Of a DNA stretch of 64,000 nt, positions 13,400 through 27,151 are shown one piece after another. The notes below the pieces were generated by a model. It had not been told where the DNA came from and ran no database searches. It saw only the letters and a list, made by a program, of their open reading frames with translations. The DNA lies in the NCBI GenBank assembly GCA_963070105.1, contig OY718803.1:3516507-3580506 (forward strand), written 5' to 3'. Origin of the DNA: Litomosoides sigmodontis. Its lineage: Eukaryota > Nematoda > Chromadorea > Rhabditida > Onchocercidae. Every line of letters begins with the position of its first letter. The first letter of the stretch is position 1. The translations under genes and the position numbers were made by a program.

Positions 13400-14474
13400 A
13401 TTCGATTAATGCCTTTACCGGCTTATTATTAACTGAGTGAAACGGTTTCATAATTATACCATACAATTATCTGAAAATGTCAACTTGCGTGTGTGAACTT
13501 CATTCAAATTATACATCTCAATACATGACCAGATAAATTAAGTTGAAGAATTTCATATCAAAAATTTTCTCATCCTCTCATTTATTCTTGAATTTGCAAT
13601 TTCCGTATACAGCGATTGTGACGAAATTTGTAACGATCAAAAAACCTAGGAAACATAGAGGATGTATAAAATAATAATCGTGCATATAGTGCATGTCGTA
13701 CATTAAATACGGGAATAATTATTGGCCTAACAAACTCTATGGTCATCTCAGACACACAAAGTACCTTATAATGTATTTTTCCTTTCTCGTGTTTCAACAA
13801 GTTCCACCTGCTACCGACATTATAATGAAAAATCTTATTTTCTGTGACAAGAAAGGAAAATAAATTTAGTGATGCATGTTACACAAGCAAGAAAAACATT
13901 CGATAACAACAAAAGCATGGCTATGAAGCACATACACGCAATAAATCAACTGTAATATATAAAGAGGCTTTTTTCATCAAAGCAATTCATTTCTTAAATA
14001 GTGGAAATATTTGTCGAAACTGTAAATAGTAGAAATATTTTCAAAATTTAAACATTTTAAACATATTTTTCAACCTTCAAAGTCAATTTGGAAATTTGAA
14101 CATGACGCTGAACATTACAAGAACCATGTAATCTCGTTCAGTTGTGAAACTGGTGAATTATTCAAAGCTTATAGAAAAACAGCTATAAACTCATAGCAGG
14201 ATTTATGAGGTGTTTCATTCACTTTATCCCACTCAGTTATCATAGCATAAAATGAAGCGGAAGCGAAATGCAAGCAAAATAATTTACAAACCTCTCTGAG
14301 CCAAAATTTATAACTAGCCTCATCTGCCACAGTCCTTGTGCTTTGCTTTTCGCATTTCAACTGTTAATATAAAAATTAAAGAGTCACTACAAACAAACAC
14401 AAAATAAAATTCAAAGAGAGAGAGAGAGAAAGAAAAATAAATCAACATACGAATAACACAGGCATGCAAATGAC
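13400..14474. other. Convergent intergenic region between dlk-1 and the FLYWCH gene
   Basis: About 1.1 kb of AT-rich DNA between two converging 3' ends. A TTTATT (minus-strand AATAAA) at 13581-13586 is the only clear minus-strand polyA hexamer seen, which would imply a 3' UTR of nearly 900 nt for the FLYWCH gene. Small minus ORFs at 13582-13800 and 14169-14360 fall inside that UTR and show no similarity. A short GA run lies at about 14416-14429. Confidence 0.5.
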
Positions 14475-17400
14475 TTATTTTTTACTCTCCCCTGATTTAT
14501 TCGGCCGGTCACTAACCGATTCTGTTGGCTCTTCTTCTTCGTCCCTTTTCTTTCCTCGAATTCTCCGGCCTTCACTTCCAGTAACTATAAATAATTGGCT
14601 ATTAACTAAGTATTTAATAGCTGTAAAACAGGGCGAAAAATGCTATGAAAAACGAAAGCTACAATCGGTTCGTCACTTATTAGTGTGGTCTATTACAATT
14701 TTAGAATTAATTTAATTTAAGAATTATTTTCAAATTGTTAATGAAAATTACAAAGAAACGTAATGTAATTACGAAATATCCACATCTTTTTAATTCTCCA
14801 ATGGATGTTTGTTAAAAGAATGCAAGGAACAAATCGCTAAATTTGACGTAAAGTATAACCCTATGTCCCTTGTATTGTCATCGCAAACCTTTTTTATTAA
14901 TTCTTTTTCAATAGTTTATATTCTAAAGTCAACGGCAGAAGTATTAGTGATAGCCCATTGAACAAAAAAACAATAGAATTTGAGTCAATGCTGGTTTTCC
15001 TTATAAATTGTAGACTAATAGACTTTAAAAGTGAAATCAAGACAAAGATAGACGTTTACCGCATTCAGACAGACTTTCCATACTTATATCTTTCACAACA
15101 GCTGAAAATGTTTCATCGTCCATTACGATTACGTCATTTTCACTTAACTGCTTTCTCACAAATCTGAAACCAATCAATTTTCAACCCATCTACAGGAAGG
15201 AAAAGCAATTTTTGGATTACGTAAAAAAATTGGTGGATGCTTATCGATGTGTACTATCGAGAATTTTTTTCAAGAACACATGAGACGAACTTTTTCGAAC
15301 TGAGTTCTTCATGCGTGGTTTCCTGCTTATCAGGTTCCGCTTCATCCGAATTTGCTTTTTCACTCCCTACATCCCTTCCTTTTCCTCTTTCCGATGTGCT
15401 TGAATTAGTGCTTTTTTCATCTGGAATGAAACTATTTTATAAGTCTTACAAGTTTGATATACTAAAATAAAACAAATTTATAGTTACTACATGCTACTCT
15501 TAATTTGCAAAAGTTCTTCATGCTGTTTTCTAGATGATAAAGACGAGTTTTAACAATTACCACGTCGATCTTTATCCTTCTTTAAATATTTTGAGTAAAC
15601 TGAACGTCTTTCTGAGGATCGTGTTGTCCTTTGCGATTTCGTTTCCTTTCCTTCTTCTTCTTCTTCTTCGTCTTCTTTTATCTGTTCTGATTTCGGTGCC
15701 CTTTTGCCAAATGCTGAATTACGCGCACTTCTCGACCTCGTTTCCCTCTGAGTGTCTTCGCTAGAGGGAGTTTTCGATTCTATAAGGTAACATCGTAAAA
15801 AGAGTAACTGAATACGAAAAGTTTCAAAACTTGAAATATAAAATGATTATTCAATTCTATTCACTAGAAATTTCACAGGAAATTCGAGATCGGATAAATA
15901 AACATTTAAGAGAAAAAGGTATGCTACTTCTGATCAGTCTACAGTAGTACATTTGGTTCTACAGTAAAAATAATTCACCGAAAGAAGCACATTTTGCTGA
16001 CGGAGTAAGCTATTAAATCACAAGGATCGCTTAATCCTCAGTGTCTTTTGTACTTAAGCGTCTTTTAATTATGTAAGAAACCAAATTTCCAAAAGAGGAA
16101 CCACCTTTCTGAACTGGTTCTCGGGGTGAAACCATAATTAAACGGCCATCAAATCGTCGCATAACTGTGACCTAGAAGTGAGAAACACTTAGTTCGCTCA
16201 ATGTTTGTTTATATATGGTAAGCTGAATAAGAATCCCGATGTTTCTGCGGCTCAATATATTATGTAAATATCGCTTAAGACTTCAAAACACTGAAAAGTA
16301 TCTCAGAATGCACGCTAAGTAAAACCATGACGTGGCATGAACATTGAAAAGTAACAAAACTAATGATCAGAGAAAAAATTGTAATCTGAAATGGCGTTCT
16401 ATCTAAAACCAATTTTTATCATAACAAATCAAGCTGACCAAATTTCCAGCTGCTGTTCTTAAAGTCACCGGTTTCCCGGTTAGTTCTTCCGCATCAGTGC
16501 CAAGTTGCATGGTGCGTCCAGCCAGTTTCAATTTTGAACTTTGTCCACTGAATGGTATTCGCCCTAAAGATTTGAATCTATCTCACTCGTTTATCAAAAG
16601 TTATCTCAAAGGCTTATACTTGCCCTAAGCTCATAAAAAAATCCAAGAAGGAAAATAAATTAAAAGAAAGGAAAAATGCTATTCCCGCGTATGCGCTCTT
16701 TTATTCTACTACTATGTGTTAAAAGTTATTCAACGACAAAATCTGCTATTTCACTGAAACTATCCCTCCAACGTCAGTCACTGTAGGCTTTGAGAGCAAT
16801 ATCAAATCGTTCTATACACAATATTCTACTACGTAATGCACAATAAAACTCATTTTACATGCGCACTTTCAATGATCATTTTATGCATCAAGTAACTCAC
16901 TCAGCGTGTAAGTTCCTCGAGATTCTTGAGCTTTCACTGATTCTACAAAAAAACATTAATCACAAATTACCGAAGCGAGATAATGACTTTAAGAATTTAA
17001 TGATTGTAGTGTAAGACTATGAATAAAAAGTTAATTAACCCAAATAAAAACTGAATGCTTACCATCTCCTTCTGCTGAAGTCGCCTGAAAATTTTAAACT
17101 TTTAAAAAATAGTGAAATGTAATGAGTATTAAGATTTTTTTCAGACATTACCATCCCTTATCTGTTAAAACTTAATCTTCATAGGTCTTAGTTACGCTTG
17201 CTCATATTAAATAAAAAATTCTTTCTACAGAGCTCGGCAAAATATGTTAGATGAATGCTTTCTGGGGACTTCGCACATGTCTAATTCTGTAGCATTGCTG
17301 TAGTCTCAAAATTCTAAGACAAAAAGTTACTCAGCAAAGAACCAATTTTCTGGGACACAATAAGACAGTTTTTTCAAAACTCTTTTTAAAAGTCAATAAA

Positions 17401-20400
17401 AAAAGAAACCTCTCCTCCTCCAACATACGTTGTCTTGTCAAAAACTCCCTTGGTGTTCGGCTTTAAGACACCACGACTTCGTCTTGTTTGATATGGCTCC
17501 CTAAACAAACACTTCGTTAAACAATTTTCAGCATTAATTTTCCTCAAAATTGCTTCAAAACAGTATTTCATACTTTCTTTGCGTCTCAGTTATGACTGTA
17601 GTGAACAACTGGATTGTTTTAATGATCTACAACTAGAATTTATCTGCTTCACTCTCTATTTTTAACATAAAAAGACAGAAAAATAATTATTGAAAAGAAA
17701 AGTAGAAAAGAATACAGAAAATGCGTGCATCGGATGAAAAGCATCCATTTAAAATCTCCATAATTGTTTAACACTTCAAAGACTTATAGTCAGTTGTGAG
17801 CCATTTAATTAGGTGACCTGACCTAATTAAACCTACAAAAAAAATGTGTAGAACGAAAAAACTTTCACTGTTAAGAAAATAAGCTTCAATCTTTTCCAAG
17901 TTATTACCTTGCAGATGAATCTGCTTTTGGAACTGTGATTAAAGCAGCCTTCTTGCTTTTTTTTACTTCGGAAGATGTGTCAGTTTCTTCTTTTCCTTTT
18001 CCACGTTTCGACCTTCTCAAATTCGATTCCGTGTCCTGAAAAAACTCTCTCTTAATCTGCTCCAAGTAAATTATGTGCATAGTTTGAACACAAATTCAAT
18101 AAGAAATTTACCGCTACTTCAGACTGTTCTGTAACATCCATTTCTGCTTCCTCATCAACTGCTATTTTTTCTGCAAATTCACGTGCTCAAATTAGGGAAT
18201 AAATTGAATGATTCATAATAATTCAACGTGCAAAAGAATGCTTCTAAAAAACATATTACAAAATGTAATAATGTAATAAACCCCAAACTACATATTTTTC
18301 ATCAAATGTTTTTTAAGTCCGAAAAAAAAGATTTATAAAAGTACTTCATGAACTGCAAAAGTCGTATGAATGCGCCGAAACGTGTAATGGATTATAAAAG
18401 GCAGAAAAGTCAAGAAATATCCAATAACAAATCATGAAAAAAAGATCTCGGAAAGTCCCAACCTAATTCTTCCGGTGTGCTTTTTGCGGGTACTACTGGA
18501 AGAAAGATAAGCGGCTGAGTTTCTGATTCACTTTTTCCATCACGCTGATGTACCGAACTACTGCTTTCATCACCGTTTCCAAAACTTAATGTCGGAAGCA
18601 AGCTCGTCCGTTTAGTAACTACTATCCCACTATTTACAATTTCTTTTAAATCAAAAATTTCAGCTGCAAATTCCTCTACAGATTTATTGCACTCTGGATC
18701 AGTAGCAATACCATCGCAGAGTGATGTGAGATATTTCAAATATTTTTTTGCTGCTGCAATATGTTTCAAAGACTGAGCTCGTTCTTTGAACAGCTGAAAA
18801 GAAACGTATAGCATTCATTAATGAAGTACTGCATAGTCATTCAAAGAGCATTATCTAATAATATTGATTCTACTGAACATTAAACAATATTCAGTATCTT
18901 AAGAGATTCATGGATAATGACTATGAAATTGTAGTATTACTAAGAAATTTTCCGAAAAAAACCGGATTTCAGAAAAGCACTTAGTACAGTACAAACCTCG
19001 CACTGTAACTCGATTTGCATGACCAAGTTGTAAAGTGTATAGCTGGAAAAATTTGATCGATGAGTAACATAATGAGGCTGTCCGGGTCCACTACTACTTT
19101 GAACTTCTCTGCTTTCAATAGAACGTACTGAACGGCTTTCACTAACACGACGATTGCATTGTTCGACCAAATTTGCCACCTGAAAAAACTTTTCCATGGT
19201 TTCTTAAAATCCGTAATCAATTCTAAGTAAATGATTTTATGTGATAAGCTATTATACTATGATGTGCAGCATTTCAATTTACTACTGACACCAACATAAT
19301 AAGCAGTACCACAAAAACTATTGAGTCCACGGAACACCCTGTTGAATCACCACCCAACAGCAAATCTTCTATCAGTATTGCCATACTTTGTAGTTTAAAA
19401 TACTACTTACTGCAGTCTTACCTTTCTGTACCATGTTACGAAAAATAAGATCGCGGTTTTTCATAATTGAATCCTTCATCCGTACACTTAGAAATTGAAA
19501 GGATGTAAGATTTTTCTTAAAGAAACCGACAAAACTAAATTTATTATTTAATTCTCATACTAATCGCTTACTTCTCGTTTCTCATCGTAATCCGATTTGA
19601 CAGTCCTGCCATATGCGAAGTGCTGACCAACATTTTGTTGTGCATACCGGAAAAAACAGATGCACAAAATTTGCAAAATATTATTCACGAAACATCTGCA
19701 GAATGCATCTAAGGTTCTCCTCCCTCTCCATCTATCTCATCACGTCATAATAAAATTCATTCATATTCGTTCTCACAACAAATTTTTTGCATTATTTAAT
19801 TTACCTCCCTACAAATCTTGGTCTTTGCAAGTTTATTCGTTTCAACTTTGATGCTGCATTTTCTCCTACTTGTTCCTCCTGTCCAACACCTTCCTCACTA
19901 CCCTCGATTCCATAATCAACATTTCGATCGCCTTCCGCATCAACTGCATCTCCCTGTCCTGAAAAATGAAGAAAACTTTAAACACTACTTTCTAACTGAA
20001 ATTAGGCCTTTACCGCAAAAAAATCTACATTCTTGTTGAAGTGCTTACGATCGAACAAATAAATTTCCATCTTCTTCCTTCCACTATTCTTATAAAATGT
20101 ATTAGTACACGACAAAAAGCACTTTGTTAAAAAAGGCACTGAGAAACTCAAGCTAACCATCATGCTCCGTATCTGGTCCTTCAGCAAATTCTACTACTGA
20201 CGCAGAATCATCATTTCGTATATGAGGTGGGCGCTTAGCAACATCAGATGGATAGGCTTCTAATTCTCTAAAAATATGAATTTTTCGTGTTTTAAATATC
20301 ATGAGAAATGAAGAACAGATAAAGTGAAAAACAATCAAATAAAACTACGCTTACTGTAAATTGGAGTCATCTCCTCTGACTCCATCTTCGGACCACACAC

Positions 20401-23400
20401 CGCCATTCTCTGAAATTTAACTCAGTTGAAATATAAGAATCTTACTTTTATTACAGTTTCAAAACGCCTCTTACTGTTAGCATATAAAACACATAGTTAT
20501 GATAGGCAATTTCAGAAAATCCAGAGATGCATCACTTAGCAATTTAAATTAACGTTCATTAAAATACAGATACCCTAACAGCACGAATGCACTTTTTCCG
20601 AAATCGACTTCTGTAAATCTACTTATCCACAATCTACTTGTCGATTCAGTGGTTTGAATAAGTTAACATGGAATTCATCAATTCTCATATTACTCTGATA
20701 ATATCATTGAATGAATTGATGGTTCCACTTAATAAGCCTACGGCAAGTCCAAAATTCGGTGGTTTAAACCACGTAATTGCGCAGGAGAGCATTTTTTTGC
20801 AGTTCAGAGTGAATATCTACACGTAAGGATTACTATTATAAACAGTTGAGTTTACGATAGACGGAAGGAGCTAAAGCCAATTTTTCCAATAATACGTTAT
20901 CAATTAGTAGCTAGACAATCTAAAAACAATGAACATTCTATGGTTACAGCTAACCTGACATTATTTCGTTCCCTATTTCACCTCTTCGTCTCAAAAGTCG
21001 CGCGCGTTGTGCATGACTTTTCACCATTCCAGCAGTTCGTAAGCGTCTTTCCTCCACTTCATGCATGAAAATTTCGGGAGTGAATGAAGCATCAATTGTT
21101 GCATCCTCATCTGTAAAAACTTGGTGCATTTAGCATTCAACATCATTATACCATTTCGCTGGATCATTATACCATTCGCTTTCATAAAAATCATACAGCA
21201 ACGCTTACCGCTATGGAAGTTATGATCCAGACAGTATTGTATTCGTAGGACTCGAGTTTCTTGACGTGAAACTCTCTGAAAAAAAGTTATCTTTTACTTA
21301 TTATCTATTTATTAGATCATTTTTCGTACTAAAAAGTAGGAAATTTTGGATGTCAGATTGTAAGAGAGAACGACAATATACTTTTACATAACTTGCTATT
21401 CTAGCTACGCCTTCCAAGATCTGATAGCATATTCATGTGATCCGGATTACTATATTGACAGCTATTTTTCTGTGCGATCTACCTCTTACAGGAGTTGCAG
21501 CATTGAAAATAAAAGTAATTCACACTATGTATTATTGTCAAACCATATTTTCTTTATCGAACAGTAACCATTATAAGCAATACAAGCCGTTTTGCACACA
21601 GCGACGCTATTGTGGTCATAGTTTCAATCTTTAATCTTACTACTAGTTTTAATCTTCGATAAAACATAAAGCCATATTCACACCACTAAGCATTTTTTTG
21701 ATTCTTGTAAAATGCACTTACTCGGTAATCGTAGACTCGAACAAATGCAGTGCAGTGAAGACCATCAGAATTAACACCGTAAGTTCGGCACCAGCGGTCG
21801 TCTGCAGCACAGAGGAAAAATAAGCTTTCATTGTGCATCGAAAAACGTCGAATTTTGTACCGACTGCGCTGTTGCAACTCGCGCATCCACTGCTAAAATC
21901 TCATAAATTTGATCCTATATACTGAATAATTTTCCAGTGCTATTACTTCCGCCACTCTCGCTCATCGTTCATCCAAAATAGCATCCAGAAATTGTAACCA
22001 TAACATTGCTTTTGTTTTCAAGTATTTCATCATTCCTTTGACCTCTTTAGCTGTTCCAATATTTTCCTGCTTTTGCCAATTTAGGCTAAGTTAAAATGTT
22101 TCTTCATTTTTAAACTTAAATATCTAATTGTCCTTTTTGTTTTAGTTTTAACAACAGATTAATCAAGAACCTCAAAAAGATGTACTCCCGGAAATGAATA
22201 ATACTGGCACGTCGCCTCTCGCTGATGATCCTGTGACACATGATCCACAAAATTCTCCTGCGATGTGGTGTCAGCATCAGTTACAATTGATATACCGCAT
22301 TCGATACATACTGACTAAATTCATTAAAAAAGTTAACATGCTGTCTGTTTTTATTTGCAGAAATACTTTAATAAACACCAGAGATTTTGTACATGCAAAT
22401 ATGTAGGCTCGATGTTACTGCTAAATGTTTATAGGCATGCAATAAGACAGAAATTCAATAATAACGAACCGGTGGGAATGGACGCATTCTTCGGAGCATT
22501 GAAGGGGCGCAGTCCGAATCTAATAAATTGTTCATATAATTTAGAATATAATCCAAAAATTTCAACATGATGAACTAATTTAGCTCATTGTTCATCTCTT
22601 ACTAACTCCACGTAAACATGTTATAAGAAAAAGTATCACCTTTGGCATGCAAACCACGACGACGCTCCGCCATTATTTTTTCATACTCAAATCGCCGACG
22701 ATATACCTGCAAAGCAATTTTAATATTTTTTTTAATAACTTTCAAAACCGCTACAGGATCCACTTTACATTTCACTGGGATGAGATAGTTATAAACCACT
22801 AGTTCTGCTTTAACTAAACTGCAAATAAAATGGGAAATGTTAGAAAGTTATATTCGGAAAAATATTTTTTTACGCAAACAACCTATCTGTATGTGGATGG
22901 ATCAAAAACCTTAGAAGTCACTGTATGTATCTATCAATTAAGTAGAATAATCCATAAGGTTCGAGATGATAATCACTTTTCGAAGCATCCCTAACAGGGC
23001 CAATCCGCCACCAAAATAATTCTACGGCTAATAAGAATATTACTATTAGCACTCACAGATATATTCAAATCTCAAGCTGCTGAAGTCACTACCCTACTTG
23101 GGTTTTTGCGAAATCATTAAACATTCAGACATAATCTTGACTATAAATAAGCAGTTTTATGTACACCATAGCAATGGTTTACATAAAAGGACAAAAGTTA
23201 TAACCTTGTATTCCCGATGTTTTGTCAATCTTTTCACCAGCGTGTCCAGAGGAGGAAACATGGCCAAAACATCCGGATTTTCAGCAGCTAGCTTTTCGAC
23301 TGAAAAATTGGTATATGATTGGTATGGAACGCTTGTAATACTATACTACGACAAAAGATTTATCTAAAAAGGATAAAATTTGATTTAAAAATAGTACCAA

Positions 23401-25184
23401 AATGACTATAAAGATCTTCCAATGGATCATCAGTAAATTCCGCCATCAAACGCAGGTCGTAAATAACGATCCGGAGACGTACCTAAATAAAGAAATTAGA
23501 AACTTTTTTTTATTGAAGAAACTACATGCATGAGCTCCACTTCAATTTAAGGTATAAGTATATGCAGAAAATCTGGGTACAACGAGTTACCTAGTCCGCA
23601 ATTTATCAAAAACGACATACTTGCAAGTCATCCGGTTTACATGTAGCTAAATGGTGATGTCCAGAAGAACGCAGTTCAGTCAGCCCAGGAGATGTTCGTA
23701 AAGCACCTGGGCATCCCTCATTTACACAACGCCATCTCGTATAACTGATTTCGCTGAGCTGAAACAATGATATTTATCGAGGAGGTAAAGTGAACCACTT
23801 TTGTGCCAAAATTAAAATCAGGAAAGCAACCTGATAAACACCCTTAGAAAGTACTGCAAATAGGTTCAATTTCCAATTTAAAAAAAAAAAACGTATTAAA
23901 TCTCATGTTACATTTCAACAATCGTTTCAATAAGAAAGGAATTTCTGTCATTCATTTCCGAACTACCTATCAGATGTAGGTATCATCGAAATACGTAATC
24001 ATTAGAAAAAGAACTTAAAAAGGTCGAACAGATCATTCGTTCTTGCTTAATAATAAATGTTATAAAGGAAAATGTCCGAGCTATTCTCAAATGAATTGGT
24101 AATTCGTCATAAATGCGATTTGCAAAGTTATTGAAACTCACATCAGATGCAGCAACATAAAGGTGTCCATTCCAGGCTATTTGGGGACGACATCGCTTAG
24201 AAAAACATAGGATGATTCTTTCACCATTATCAAAAGTTATCGTTCGAGATACAAGATCTTCCAAATCCATTGTCAGACTTATCTAAAACATTAAATATTA
24301 CCACAAATCCTTAAAGAAGTTAGTTTTCTTGAGGCCGTTTTCCTTTAATATCTTCCACACAAACATACTGCATGAACTTCCATCAGCCAGAAAGACATTC
24401 CACAGTCAAGCAACGGAACTAGTGTAGATACTACAAATCTGACCTCTCCAGTTACCGGATCTCTGATAACTTGGTCAACTTCTCGATCAGCAAACATATC
24501 TGAGTGGTCTTCATCACCGCTATATAGACCATCCTCATCATTTATGCACTCTTCCATATCACCCACATCACTTCCAGGAGATGGAGATATTGCTGGATGA
24601 CTTTCTTCCGTTTCAACAATTACTTCTTCGCTAACACTCTGCAAGAGAATTCATAAAAAATCGAATTATAGGTTATGCTGTACAAATCCTGTCGGGAGAG
24701 CAAAACACCTTCATACGCTAATAAACGTTTACCATATGTAGACCAACGTCTTGCTGTACTGCACCACCTTGTTTTTCTTGCTCATGTATCCTTTCATCAT
24801 ATTCTCCATGCTGTTCGCTACCAGAGGCATCACCAATTTGCATCAGTGCTTCATCCAGCTCATCAATGACCTAAATATTTTATATAATTTATCAGTTTGG
24901 TAGCGTTTTTAAACATCACTCAACCTACATCATTCAAAATTTCAGAGTATTCCATATTTAGAAAGAATATTTCAACAAATCATTAATTTTGGCAGTATTA
25001 CAAATTTTAGGATGCAAATTTTAAAGGACGGGATTCTGACTTAAGTAATGAAATCATATCAAGAGGACTTATCCTCTAAAAATGGATTACTTACCTGACC
25101 AGAATCCACAATTTCCACCTCGCCACTTTCCATCTCTTGCTGACTCTGTTCGTAACTGTTTCCCGCACTAACACGGTCGGTCAT
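14475..25184 (-). CDS. Large FLYWCH-type zinc-finger protein, probably nuclear
   Basis: 29 exons (5' to 3': 25095-25184, 24733-24870, 24369-24638, 24142-24282, 23621-23758, 23398-23482, 23183-23299, 22640-22813, 22470-22519, 21722-21892, 21209-21275, 20955-21110, 20355-20409, 20158-20267, 19805-19958, 19572-19695, 18997-19179, 18463-18793, 18112-18170, 17908-18035, 17410-17500, 17063-17084, 16901-16942, 16439-16563, 16105-16171, 15561-15779, 15291-15420, 15084-15163, 14475-14584) join in phase to about 1208 residues. Residues 1-166 are Glu/Asp-rich. A FLYWCH finger lies at about 197-250: WNGHLY, then YTRWRC, C224-x4-C229 and HHH at 247-249. Next comes a basic, helical-looking stretch (ERRRGLHAKG, RARLLRRRGE), a possible coiled coil (about 600-720), and a C-terminal third alternating Lys/Arg/Ser blocks (RRSKRGKGKEE) with Glu runs, like nuclear proteins. 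FLYWCH fingers bind DNA in C. elegans FLH-1/2 and PEB-1; those proteins are much shorter, so I assign no orthologue. Exons 22470-22519 and 17063-17084 are microexons accepted because they restore phase. Confidence 0.8.
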
Positions 25185-25192
25185 ATCTGTTA
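25185..25192 (-). promoter_or_regulatory. Splice acceptor 2 nt before the FLYWCH-gene ATG (candidate SL site)
   Basis: Reading the minus strand, a T-run and GGTAACAG end at 25187, two bases (AT) follow, and then the ATG at 25184. An acceptor this close to the start codon is typical of spliced-leader trans-splicing in nematodes. A 5' UTR intron is the alternative. Confidence 0.45.
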
Positions 25193-25377
25193 CCAAAAAA
25201 TGCAGATTTGCTGCTCTGGTTTTTTTCTTAAACTTCCGAATGGATGAACGTCACGACACAACAGTGATGAGTGATATTCATTATTCTTTGTTATCCCGCA
25301 TTTTCTTGTGAATTCAGCACAAAATTAAACAATTTCCCTCCTCCACAAAATAGCTATACTGCTTCTAATATATTTAC

Positions 25378-25380
<3 letters not shown>

Positions 25381-25456
<76 letters not shown>
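25381..25456. repeat. (AT)38 dinucleotide microsatellite
   Basis: A perfect AT run of 76 bp, about 200 bp upstream of the FLYWCH-gene start. It would encode a spurious Tyr-Ile run and is non-coding. It is likely length-variable between individuals. Confidence 0.95.
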
Positions 25457-25458
<2 letters not shown>

Positions 25459-27008
25459 ACAGTAAATATCACACTTGATATATTTTTTGCTTCTCCTCAC
25501 AAACTTAATCAGTCGTCAATGCTATTCCATACTATTAACCTTTACCACCAATCGCTAACTTCTTAGACTCATTAAGTAGTTTTTGAATTTTGAAGCTTGT
25601 CTATTCTCAGACTTCCTTTGATGTGCTCTGCTTTTGTGATTTCGCAAATTTCTTCTAGAGGTAATCCGAGATGAACAAAATTGAAAGTTAAGTGTTTGTA
25701 AATGCAACAGAAGATATTCTATTACAAATCCCTTCGTTAACAGTATTTTTTCATACACAGCAAGAGATACCAAAGTTTTCATAGCACCATGGTGCTCCGA
25801 ACTATTCCAGTGCATCTTGAACAACATCACTGTATCCTCAGTGATATCCGATTTCCCAAATGCAGTGCATTGAGGCCGTACCGCTTAACCGATAACAGGT
25901 GACCCGGATGGTACGTGTTACTTGACACTATGTCCAAAGAGCACTACGCGAAGATAAAACTACTACACTTCAGCCCCTCCCCCCTTTCCTCACCACAAAT
26001 ACCTCAGGAATAAAAAAATCGATCACGTTATTCCTCATCATTGAAACAGAAATGTTGCATTGTGGGCTCGAAACGTTTTAAGACTAATTACAAATGATAC
26101 AGCTGCACAACGCATAAGAAGAACTGCCAACGGACTTCATGGGGAGTGCGTCCGTAGTTGGGTATCGAAAATCAAATGACAGCAAAACAGCAACCCGCGA
26201 TTCATGTCACTTTGTTGTTACTATCATCACCCGAATAAAAGACTTAGTACGGTCCGTTAGAGGCATGTAAATGTCAACACCTCAAGTTTAACCCTTCAAT
26301 TTCTTTTTATTGCATTTGTGAACAACCACAATTCAATGATGAAGCTAAAGATTGCGTAGTGACTGTTTGTTGCATGACAAGGAACACTATTCTTCGCTAC
26401 GATATTTTAGTAGCTCCCCAGTACCACTTCTGTTGAATACACTGGCGATCATCATTTTTCCTTCGCAACAATCAGCTGTTATTAGGATAATAGCATGGGA
26501 AAGGAATGTGCTTAAGAGGTGACATGCTATATATTCATATATCCAAAAATTGAATTATTGAAAAAGAAGTTGTGAGGACTTTTGAATCGCGTCAGTCGGT
26601 AAGGAACACGAAACTTCGGTTTGATTTAATGAACAACCTGTGTAAGAATCAAATTAAGATGATGCATCATGAAATTCCTAACAATATAGAAAGTTAAATG
26701 CGATAATGAATAATCAGGCGAAACTGGTTTTCAGGAAAGCCGATATAAGATACAAAAAAGGAAAAGTGAAGCTGAATTAGAAGTCACTACTGAATTGTCA
26801 TTTGATTTTATAACACAGGACTTTATAAGAGGGAGTTCTTGAAAAAAAAACTCGTACAATAATGATACAAGGACAAAGATGAATTGTATTTCACTCAAAA
26901 ATAAGTTGCAAGAAATATTAAACGTAGATTATCCACTATGGCAGCTTCCTTTTTTAATATTCACAGAATAAACTTTCCACATTTTTGGAAGTGGAACAAA
27001 AAGTTCTG
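25457..27008. other. Intergenic region between alx-1 3' end and FLYWCH-gene 5' end
   Basis: No convincing exon. The stretch 25840-26300 is noticeably less AT-rich than its surroundings, with a C-rich run near 25970-25990, and lies upstream of the FLYWCH gene, so promoter function is plausible. ORFs at 25555-25830 (-) and 26938-27126 (+) have no recognisable features. Confidence 0.5.
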
Positions 27009-27014
27009 TTTATT
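27009..27014 (-). terminator. AATAAA polyadenylation signal for alx-1
   Basis: TTTATT on the plus strand is AATAAA on the minus strand, about 140 nt beyond the alx-1 stop codon (27152-27154). Confidence 0.6.
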
Positions 27015-27151
27015 CAAATATAACAAACTGTGCTATCTAAGAATGCTATGGATAATCTTCGCAATATTAAGCAGTGGATTAAGCAGTGGTATTGCAGATA
27101 TGATACAAGCTCTGTCCAAAACATGAAATTTTTACCAATTCTTTAAAAATT

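Noticed and set aside
19421..19490. Possible exon of the FLYWCH gene (reads MKDSIMKNRDLIFRNMVQK)
   Set aside because: Its phase does not match the flanking exons 19572-19695 and 18997-19179, which are both phase 0 and join directly. It could be a rare alternative exon.
25555..25830. 91-codon minus-strand ORF upstream of the FLYWCH gene
   Set aside because: No similarity, no splice link to exon 1 and no plausible phase.
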